Part shown: in pieces, positions 58,151 to 64,000 of the stretch
How positions within the stretch are numbered: position 1 is the first letter of the stretch
Layout: each line of letters starts with the position of its first letter
Assembly: GCF_007570865.1 (NCBI RefSeq)
Contig: NZ_VLPS01000001.1
Coordinates: 124,001-188,000 of the forward strand
Length of the DNA: 64,000 nt
DNA from: Atlantibacter subterraneus
GTDB taxonomy: Bacteria; Pseudomonadota; Gammaproteobacteria; Enterobacterales; Enterobacteriaceae
Reading direction: 5' to 3'
Made by a program: the position numbers and the translations under genes
The notes under the pieces: generated by a model
Told to the model about the DNA's origin: nothing
Databases searched by the model: none
The model's input: the letters and a program-made list of their open reading frames with translations, nothing else

Positions 58151-58621
58151 TTAGTGAGTGGTGCCGTCAGTGTTGGGGTTGACGTTGTCACCGCCCTGAC
58201 CGGTTTCAACTTTATCGTTGATATCAGGACATTTACCGTCTTTACACTGGGTGTTTTTATGGATCTCATCGGCGGAGGTTGGGCCGCTGGAGGTCGCGCT
58301 GTTAGTGTTGCTGGTATCAGGATGCAGCATGGTGCCGCCTGTGCCCGTACCCGTAGTCCCGGTACCGGAGGTTCCCATATTGGTGCCAGTGGTACCGGAG
58401 TTGCTCATATTTTTATTGCTGGTATTGATGTCGTTGCTATCAACACCTTTCGGGGCGATATTCTGATTCGCTTCCGGCGTGCCTACCCCGGCGCTGGCTG
58501 CGGCGTTAGCCGGGCCATTGTTATCCGTGGAGTTGGCGTTAGTTTCTGCGGCTAAAGCCGCGCCACTGGCTAAAGAGAGCGTTGCGCTAAGAATCAATGC
58601 AGTCAGTTTGTTCATCGTCAT
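58151..58621 (-). CDS. ybgS: YbgS, secreted low-complexity protein
   Basis: YbgS is a periplasmic or surface-exposed protein of unknown role. The signal peptide ends ASGAALAAE. The mature part is Asn/Thr/Gly/Ser-rich and includes [11 protein letters not shown] and the conserved [21 protein letters not shown] with two Cys, then a TDGTT end. At 156 residues it is about 30 longer than E. coli YbgS, owing to a Gly/Thr repeat (about 73-95, [13 protein letters not shown] type). Confidence 0.85.
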   Translation of the reverse strand: MTMNKLTALILSATLSLASGAALAAETNANSTDNNGPANAAASAGVGTPEANQNIAPKGVDSNDINTSNKNMSNSGTTGTNMGTSGTGTTGTGTGGTMLHPDTSNTNSATSSGPTSADEIHKNTQCKDGKCPDINDKVETGQGGDNVNPNTDGTTH

Positions 58622-58939
58622 GCTCCTGTTTTAGTCATCGTGCTGGAAAGTTTTCTTCCAACGTTACGTCAGATTGTGCTGGCAATAATCTGAAGCTAAG
58701 TTAAAAAATTTGCAGCCAAGGCATAAGTCAGCATGCAATTTCGGAAAAAGGCAAAAACAGAGTGGTTACAAGTAAAAATTGTAGACTCGATCGCGCTTTT
58801 CGCTACTTTCTGGCGTTTATTAAGTCATTTCCAGGAATTTTCTGCCCGAAGTGTAAAAGCGCGTTTACACTTCGGGCGTGACGAGATAGATTGAAGGGAT
58901 TGCACTTACTCGAAATTGTAGAGATCCACTGGAAAGATC
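58622..58939. promoter_or_regulatory. divergent control region of ybgS and aroG
   Basis: About 320 bases with no gene. It contains the TyrR palindrome near aroG and promoter sequences for both genes. The ybgS side is AT-rich and otherwise unassigned. Confidence 0.6.
58844..58877 (+). promoter_or_regulatory. TyrR box embedded in a 34-bp palindrome upstream of aroG
   Basis: The TyrR consensus TGTAAA-N6-TTTACA is matched perfectly at 58852-58869. The symmetry extends outward to 14-bp arms (gcccgaagtgtaaa / tttacacttcgggc) around a 6-bp centre. In E. coli aroG is repressed by TyrR with phenylalanine or tryptophan. Confidence 0.85.
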
Positions 58940-59992
58940 ATGAATTATCAGAACGACGATTTACGAATTAATACTATCAATGAGTTACTGCCTCCTGTTG
59001 CGCTGTTAGAAAAATTTCCCGCCACAGAAAAAGCCGCTGATACTGTCTCTCAATCACGTCAGTCTATTCATCAGATCCTGAAAGGCCAGGACGATCGCCT
59101 GCTGGTGGTGATCGGCCCGTGTTCGATTCACGATCCTAAAGCCGCAAAAGAATATGCTGCCCGCCTGCTGAATCTGCGTGAAAGCCTGAAGGGCGAGCTG
59201 GAAGTGGTCATGCGCGTCTATTTTGAAAAGCCGCGTACCACCGTGGGCTGGAAAGGGCTGATTAACGATCCGCACATGGATAACTCTTTCCAGATCAACG
59301 ACGGCCTACGCATCGCCCGTAAGCTGCTGCTGGACATCAACGATTCTGGCTTACCGGCTGCCGGCGAGTTCCTGGATATGATTACGCCGCAATACCTGGC
59401 GGATTTGATGAGCTGGGGCGCCATCGGCGCGCGTACCACTGAATCTCAGGTACACCGCGAACTGGCATCGGGCCTTTCCTGCCCGGTTGGCTTCAAAAAC
59501 GGCACCGACGGCACCATTAAGGTGGCTATCGACGCCATTAACGCCGCCAGCGCGCCGCACTGCTTCCTGTCGGTAACCAAGTGGGGCCACTCCGCCATTG
59601 TCAACACCAGCGGCAACGGCGACTGCCATATCATTCTGCGCGGCGGCAAAGAGCCGAACTACAGCGCGGCGCACGTGGCGGAAGTGAAAACCGGCCTGAC
59701 CAAAGCGGGCTTAACCCCGCAGGTGATGATCGATTTCAGCCATGCCAACTCTTGCAAACAGTTCCAGAAGCAGATGGAAGTGGGCGCAGACGTTTGCCAG
59801 CAGATCGCCAACGGTGAAAAAGCCATTATGGGCGTGATGATTGAAAGCCATCTGGTGGAAGGCAATCAGAGCCTGGAGAGCGGCGAACCGCTGGTCTACG
59901 GCAAGAGCGTGACCGACGCCTGCATCGGCTGGGACGCTACCGAAACCCTGCTCAACCAGCTGGCCGCAGCGGTGAAAGCCCGTCGCGGATAA
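58940..59992 (+). CDS. aroG: DAHP synthase, phenylalanine-sensitive
   Basis: AroG condenses phosphoenolpyruvate and erythrose 4-phosphate to DAHP, the first step of the shikimate pathway, and is feedback-inhibited by phenylalanine. The 350-residue protein has LLVVIGPCSIHDPKAA, RVYFEKPRTTVGWKGLIND, GARTTESQVHRELASG and DFSHANSCKQF, with metal and substrate ligands in place. A TyrR box lies upstream and a strong terminator follows. Confidence 0.96.
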   Translation: MNYQNDDLRINTINELLPPVALLEKFPATEKAADTVSQSRQSIHQILKGQDDRLLVVIGPCSIHDPKAAKEYAARLLNLRESLKGELEVVMRVYFEKPRTTVGWKGLINDPHMDNSFQINDGLRIARKLLLDINDSGLPAAGEFLDMITPQYLADLMSWGAIGARTTESQVHRELASGLSCPVGFKNGTDGTIKVAIDAINAASAPHCFLSVTKWGHSAIVNTSGNGDCHIILRGGKEPNYSAAHVAEVKTGLTKAGLTPQVMIDFSHANSCKQFQKQMEVGADVCQQIANGEKAIMGVMIESHLVEGNQSLESGEPLVYGKSVTDACIGWDATETLLNQLAAAVKARRG

Positions 59993-60020
59993 GCGCTATT
60001 CAGGACGGGTCAGCGGCAAT

Positions 60021-60052
60021 AAAAAAGGCGTGGTTGCGACCACGCCTTTTTT
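60021..60052. terminator. bidirectional terminator between aroG and gpmA
   Basis: A 14-bp perfect stem including A and T tracts (aaaaaaggcgtggt / accacgcctttttt) with a 4-nt loop lies between the convergent genes. Confidence 0.93.
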
Positions 60053-60067
60053 GTAACCAGCAGGGGA

Positions 60068-60820
60068 TTACTTCGCTTTGCCCTGGTTGGCTACCGCCGC
60101 GGCTTTCGCAGCGATCTCGTCAGCGTTACCCAGATAGTAGTGTTTGATCGGCTTGAAGTTTTCGTCAAACTCATACACCAACGGCACGCCGGTCGGAATA
60201 TTCAGTTCAAGAATTTCGTCTTCGCCCATGTTGTCGAGGTATTTCACCAGCGCACGCAGGGAGTTGCCGTGTGCGGCGATAATCACGCGCTCGCCGCTTT
60301 TCAGGCGCGGCAGAATGGTTTCGTTCCAGTAAGGGATCACGCGGTCGATAGTCAGCGCCAGGCTTTCAGTCAGCGGCAGCTCTTTCTCGGTCAGTTTCGC
60401 GTAACGCGGATCGTGGCCCGGGTAACGCTCATCGTCACGGGTCAGTTCCGGCGGGGTTACCGCAAAGCCGCGACGCCACTGTTTGACCTGCTCGTCGCCG
60501 TATTTTTCGGCGGTTTCCGCTTTGTTCAGGCCCTGCAGCGCGCCGTAGTGGCGTTCGTTAAGTTTCCAGGACTTCTCAACCGGCAACCACGCCTGGTCCA
60601 GCTCATCCAGAACATTCCACAGGGTATGGATGGCGCGTTTCAGCACAGAGGTATAAGCAAAATCAAAGCTGAAGCCTTCTTCTTTCAGCAGTTTGCCCGC
60701 TGCTTTTGCTTCGCCAACCCCTTTTTCAGACAGGTCAACGTCGTACCAACCGGTGAAGCGGTTTTCGTTGTTCCACTGACTTTCGCCGTGACGAACCAGT
60801 ACCAGCTTAGTAACAGCCAT
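60068..60820 (-). CDS. gpmA: 2,3-bisphosphoglycerate-dependent phosphoglycerate mutase
   Basis: GpmA interconverts 3- and 2-phosphoglycerate in glycolysis. The 250-residue protein begins [17 protein letters not shown], carrying the phospho-histidine RHGE motif, and has [15 protein letters not shown] and the second active-site His in [16 protein letters not shown] Fur-box-like sequence lies just upstream, consistent with iron control reported for E. coli gpmA. Confidence 0.97.
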   Translation of the reverse strand: MAVTKLVLVRHGESQWNNENRFTGWYDVDLSEKGVGEAKAAGKLLKEEGFSFDFAYTSVLKRAIHTLWNVLDELDQAWLPVEKSWKLNERHYGALQGLNKAETAEKYGDEQVKQWRRGFAVTPPELTRDDERYPGHDPRYAKLTEKELPLTESLALTIDRVIPYWNETILPRLKSGERVIIAAHGNSLRALVKYLDNMGEDEILELNIPTGVPLVYEFDENFKPIKHYYLGNADEIAAKAAAVANQGKAK

Positions 60821-60841
60821 AGATTTACTCCTGGGTTAAAT

Positions 60842-60860
60842 GATAACAATAATCATTATA
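60842..60860 (-). promoter_or_regulatory. Fur box upstream of gpmA
   Basis: On the minus strand TATAATGATTATTGTTATC matches the 19-bp Fur consensus GATAATGATAATCATTATC at 15 positions. It lies about 20-40 bases before the gpmA start. Confidence 0.75.
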
Positions 60861-60988
60861 TTGCCGAGTTTGTGACAGCGGCAACGCTAATTCTCTAACA
60901 TAGCGAAAATAGCGGCGGAGTGTAAGGCGGATGTGACGTCAGGGTTATGATTTTGTCGCGCAAAGAGCAGAAAATCAGCGATATGGCG

Positions 60989-61016
60989 AAAAAAAGCCCT
61001 CCATGAAGGAGGGCTT
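60989..61016 (-). terminator. intrinsic terminator of the gal operon
   Basis: A 9-bp stem (aagccctcc / ggagggctt) with a 5-nt loop is followed on the minus strand by a T run, just after galM. Confidence 0.88.
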
Positions 61017-61021
61017 AGCGG

Positions 61022-62062
61022 TTATTGCGCGCTGAACTGATAAATCGTCACGCTGCGGTACGCTTCACCGGGGCGCAGGACGCAGTCCGGCTGCGGCCAT
61101 TCCGGGTGATTCGGGCTATCCGGCAGGTATTCACTCTCCAGCGCCAGCCCTTGCCAGGCGGAATAATTGCCTTGTTCGCGCGCCGGGGTACCTTCAAGAA
61201 AATTCCCCGAATAAAACTGCAGGGCAGGGGCGGTGGTAAATACCGTCATCTGCAGTTTTTGATCGCTTGACCAGAGATGCGCCGCCGGCTGGGACAGGTC
61301 GCCTTTGGCCTGCAATAAAAACGCGTGATCGTAGCCTTTGACCTGCTGCTGATCGGCATCGCTCATAAACTCCTGGGCGATAACTTTCGGCTGGCGGAAA
61401 TCAAAACTGGTCAGCGCCACTTTGGTCAAATCGCGCGTTGGAATGCCCATGCTGTCTACCGGCAGATACGCGTCGGCAAACAGCTGCAGGCGGTGATTAC
61501 GCACGTCGCCCTGCGTGCCGTCCAGGTTGAAATAGGCATGATTGGTCAGGTTTACCGGGCAGGGTTTATCCACCGTGGCGCGGTATTCAATCACCAGCTG
61601 GTTATCCTGCGTCAGGGTGTAATGCGCCCACGCGCGCGCTTCGCCAGGGAAGCCCTGGTCGCCATCCGGAGAGGTGAGGGTATACACCACTTCCGATTCA
61701 TTCTTGCGTTCGATCAGCCAGCGGCGCTTATCGAAGCCTTCCGGCCCGCCGTGCAGTTGGTTTTCACCCTGGCTTGGCGTCAGTGCATACGTTTCGCCAT
61801 CCAGCGTAAAGGTCGATTTGGCGATGCGGTTGGCGTAGCGGCCAATGCTGGCACCTAAAAAAGCGGTCTGGTTTTGCCACTCTTCCGGCGAGGGGCAGCC
61901 CAGCAGAGTTTCACGCACCGTACCGTCGCTCATCGGCACCCGCGCGGACAGCAGCGTCGCGCCCCAGTCCATTAATGTGACCACCATCCCCGCGCTGTTG
62001 CGCAGGGTGGTGAGCCGATAGGGCAGCCCGTCAGGGGCGAGCGCCGTGGTTTCTCTTAGCAC
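61022..62062 (-). CDS. galM: galactose mutarotase (aldose 1-epimerase)
   Basis: GalM interconverts alpha and beta anomers of galactose and glucose, supplying alpha-galactose to GalK. The 346-residue protein has GRYANRI, the catalytic His in [13 protein letters not shown] and [12 protein letters not shown], and the Glu-bearing [19 protein letters not shown]. It overlaps the galK stop by seven bases and ends the operon. Confidence 0.96.
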   Translation of the reverse strand: MLRETTALAPDGLPYRLTTLRNSAGMVVTLMDWGATLLSARVPMSDGTVRETLLGCPSPEEWQNQTAFLGASIGRYANRIAKSTFTLDGETYALTPSQGENQLHGGPEGFDKRRWLIERKNESEVVYTLTSPDGDQGFPGEARAWAHYTLTQDNQLVIEYRATVDKPCPVNLTNHAYFNLDGTQGDVRNHRLQLFADAYLPVDSMGIPTRDLTKVALTSFDFRQPKVIAQEFMSDADQQQVKGYDHAFLLQAKGDLSQPAAHLWSSDQKLQMTVFTTAPALQFYSGNFLEGTPAREQGNYSAWQGLALESEYLPDSPNHPEWPQPDCVLRPGEAYRSVTIYQFSAQ

Positions 62063-63204
62063 TGTCCGGCTCCTTCTGATGCTTTACACACGTAAAAGGT
62101 TTCTTTGATGCCCGTTTTCGCTTCGTATTGAGTGGCGACCGCCTGTTTAACCGCAGGCACTAACGCTTCCGGCATCAGGGCCACGATGCAGCCGCCGAAG
62201 CCGCCGCCGGTCATACGCACGCCGCCCTCATCGCCAATGACCGCTTTAACGATCTCTACCAGGGTATCGATCTGCGGTACGGTGATTTCAAAATCGTCGC
62301 GCATTGAGGCGTGGGATTCCGCCATCAGCACGCCCATGCGTTTGAGATCGCCGCGCGCCAGCGCGTCTGCGGCTTCAACGGTACGGGCGTTTTCAGTCAG
62401 CACGTGACGCACGCGTTTGGCCACCACCGGGTCCAGCTCATTCGCTACCGCGTTGAACTGCTCCAGCTTGACATCGCGCAGCGCTTTCTGAGTAAAGAAA
62501 CGCGCCCCGGTTTCACACTGTTCGCGGCGGGTGTTGTATTCGCTGCCCACCAGGGTGCGTTTGAAATTACTGTTGATAATCACCACCGCCACGCCTTCCG
62601 GCATCGGCACCGCTTTGGTGCCCAGCGAGCGGCAGTCGATCAGTAGCGCATGATCTTTTTTACCCAGCGCAGAGATCAGCTGATCCATAATCCCGCAATT
62701 ACAGCCGACGAACTGGTTTTCCGCTTCCTGGCCGTTAAGGGCGATTTGCGCGCCGTCCAGCGGCAGATGATAAAGCTGCTGGAACACGGTGCCGACCGCC
62801 ACTTCAAGCGATGCCGACGAGCTTAACCCCGCCCCCTGCGGCACGTTGCCGCTGATCACCAGGTCCGCGCCGCCAAAATTGCGGTCGCGCTGTTGCAGAT
62901 GCTTCACCACACCGCGCACGTAATTGGACCACTGCTGGGAATCGTGGCTGAGGATCGGCGCATCCAGAGAAAACTCGTCGATTTGGTTGTCATAATCGGC
63001 GGCAATCACCCGCACCTGACGGTCATCACGCGCCGCGCAGCTAATCACGGTTTGATAATCAATGGCGCAGGGCAGCACAAAACCGTCGTTATAGTCGGTG
63101 TGCTCGCCAATCAGGTTGACGCGACCCGGTGCCTGAATGGTGTGAGTGGCAGGGTAGCCGAACGCGTCAGCAAACAGGGATTGGGTTTTATCTTTCAGAC
63201 TCAT
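62056..63204 (-). CDS. galK: galactokinase
   Basis: GalK phosphorylates alpha-D-galactose to galactose 1-phosphate. The 382-residue GHMP-family protein has the galactokinase signature [19 protein letters not shown], the ATP-binding [17 protein letters not shown], the catalytic-loop [13 protein letters not shown] and [13 protein letters not shown] near the C-terminus. It starts two bases after the galT stop and overlaps galM. Confidence 0.97.
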   Translation of the reverse strand: MSLKDKTQSLFADAFGYPATHTIQAPGRVNLIGEHTDYNDGFVLPCAIDYQTVISCAARDDRQVRVIAADYDNQIDEFSLDAPILSHDSQQWSNYVRGVVKHLQQRDRNFGGADLVISGNVPQGAGLSSSASLEVAVGTVFQQLYHLPLDGAQIALNGQEAENQFVGCNCGIMDQLISALGKKDHALLIDCRSLGTKAVPMPEGVAVVIINSNFKRTLVGSEYNTRREQCETGARFFTQKALRDVKLEQFNAVANELDPVVAKRVRHVLTENARTVEAADALARGDLKRMGVLMAESHASMRDDFEITVPQIDTLVEIVKAVIGDEGGVRMTGGGFGGCIVALMPEALVPAVKQAVATQYEAKTGIKETFYVCKASEGAGQC

Positions 63205-63206
63205 TG

Positions 63207-64000
63207 TTATTCTCCGGACTCGCGAAAGTGGATGTCGCTGACTGCGCGCAGGCGCTCGGCTGCTTGCTCAGCGGTTAAATCACGCTGGGTTTCGGCCAGC
63301 ATTTCATAGCCCACCATAAATTTACGCACCGTGGCGGAGCGCAGCAGCGGCGGGTAGAAATGGGCATGCAGCTGCCAGGGCGTAGCATCGTCTGCGGTAA
63401 ACGGCGCGCCGTGCCATCCCATGGAATAGGGAAAGGAGCATTTGAACAGGTTGTCATAGCGGCTGGTGAGTTTTTTCAGCGCCAGCGCCAGGTCGCGGCG
63501 CTGATCGTCGCTCAGCTCGTTGATACGCGTGACGTGCGCTTTCGGCAGCAGCAGCGTTTCGAACGGCCAGGCCGCCCAGTAAGGCACCACTGCCAGCCAG
63601 TGATCGGTTTCTACTACGGTGCGGCTACCGTCCGCCAGCTCGCGCTCAACGTAGTCCACCAGCATCGGGCGGCCATGTTCGGCGAAATACTCGCGCTGTA
63701 GTTTATCTTCCCGCGCCGCTTCGTTGGGCAGGAAGCTGTTCGCCCACACCTGGCCGTGCGGATGCGGGTTGGAGCAGCCCATCGCTGCACCTTTGTTCTC
63801 AAACACCTGCACCCACGGGTAGGTTTTACCCAGCTCTTCGGTCTGCGCCTGCCAGGTGCTGACCACCTCTTCCAGCGCCGCAACGGTCAGTTCCGGCAGC
63901 GTTTTGCTGTGGTCCGGCGAGAAGCAAATCACCCGGCTGGTGCCGCGCGCGCTTTCCAGGCGCATCAGCGGATCCTGGGTTTCCGGCGCGTCCGGCGTAT
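63207..64000 (-). CDS. galT: galactose-1-phosphate uridylyltransferase, 5' end missing
   Basis: GalT transfers UMP from UDP-glucose to galactose 1-phosphate in the Leloir pathway. About 264 codons are present; the frame is open to the right edge, so the N-terminal part with one zinc site lies outside. The active-site HxHxH-type motif is in [16 protein letters not shown], and [34 protein letters not shown] and the C-terminal HFRESGE match the family. An internal ATG at 63963-63965 is not the start, because matching codons ([11 protein letters not shown]) continue upstream. Confidence 0.96.
   Translation of the reverse strand, partial: TPDAPETQDPLMRLESARGTSRVICFSPDHSKTLPELTVAALEEVVSTWQAQTEELGKTYPWVQVFENKGAAMGCSNPHPHGQVWANSFLPNEAAREDKLQREYFAEHGRPMLVDYVERELADGSRTVVETDHWLAVVPYWAAWPFETLLLPKAHVTRINELSDDQRRDLALALKKLTSRYDNLFKCSFPYSMGWHGAPFTADDATPWQLHAHFYPPLLRSATVRKFMVGYEMLAETQRDLTAEQAAERLRAVSDIHFRESGE

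Overview
This window is a contiguous piece of chromosome from a member of the Enterobacteriaceae. The gene order is essentially that of the Escherichia coli glnS to gal region, and most proteins are immediately recognisable as close orthologues of E. coli proteins. Sequence divergence, high third-position GC and several gene-content differences argue against E. coli itself and fit a relative such as Enterobacter, Kosakonia, Klebsiella or Citrobacter. I cannot fix the genus from the sequence alone.

Layout. 1-6.4 kb: end of glnS, an IprA-like regulator, uof-fur and fldA, ybfE-ybfF, and the seqA-pgm pair. 6.4-10.8 kb: the ornithine decarboxylase operon speFL-speF-potE with its ornithine-sensing leader peptide. 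10.8-19.5 kb: a TolA-domain lipoprotein, the kdpFABCDE potassium system with a clear KdpE box, and ybfA. 19.6-20.3 kb: a frameshifted TenpN-like type III toxin behind a candidate RNA antitoxin and terminator. 20.3-26.6 kb: ybgA-phrB-ybgI-pxpBCA-nei. 26.6-38.3 kb: the TCA cycle block, with gltA divergent from sdhCDAB-sucABCD. 38.3-43.8 kb: mngR-mngAB for 2-O-alpha-mannosyl-D-glycerate. 44.4-53.4 kb: cydABX-ybgE and ybgC-tolQRAB-pal-cpoB. 53.5-54.4 kb: a tRNA operon (Lys-Val-Lys-Lys-Lys) carrying three unusual 100-nt repeat units. 54.4-64 kb: an Ail/OmpX-like porin, nadA-pnuC, zitB, ybgS, aroG, gpmA and galM-galK-galT (galT runs off the end).

The genes group by function: central carbon and respiratory metabolism (gltA, sdh, suc, cyd, gpmA, pgm, gal), cation and polyamine homeostasis (kdp, speF-potE, zitB), NAD biosynthesis and nicotinamide riboside uptake (nadA, pnuC), envelope integrity (Tol-Pal), DNA repair (phrB, nei) and iron control (fur, plus a Fur box in front of gpmA).

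Most of the window is conserved core. The novelty sits at junctions where enterobacterial genomes commonly differ: glnS/fur, speF/kdpE, ybfA/ybgA and tRNA/nadA. The most notable signals are (i) three exactly 100-nt units after tRNA-Lys genes that end in a copy of the tRNA 3' end and fold as a closing stem around three hairpins, with changes mostly in loops; (ii) a decayed TenpIN-type toxin-antitoxin locus with a possible antitoxin pseudoknot; and (iii) a free-standing lipoprotein version of the TolA C-terminal domain.
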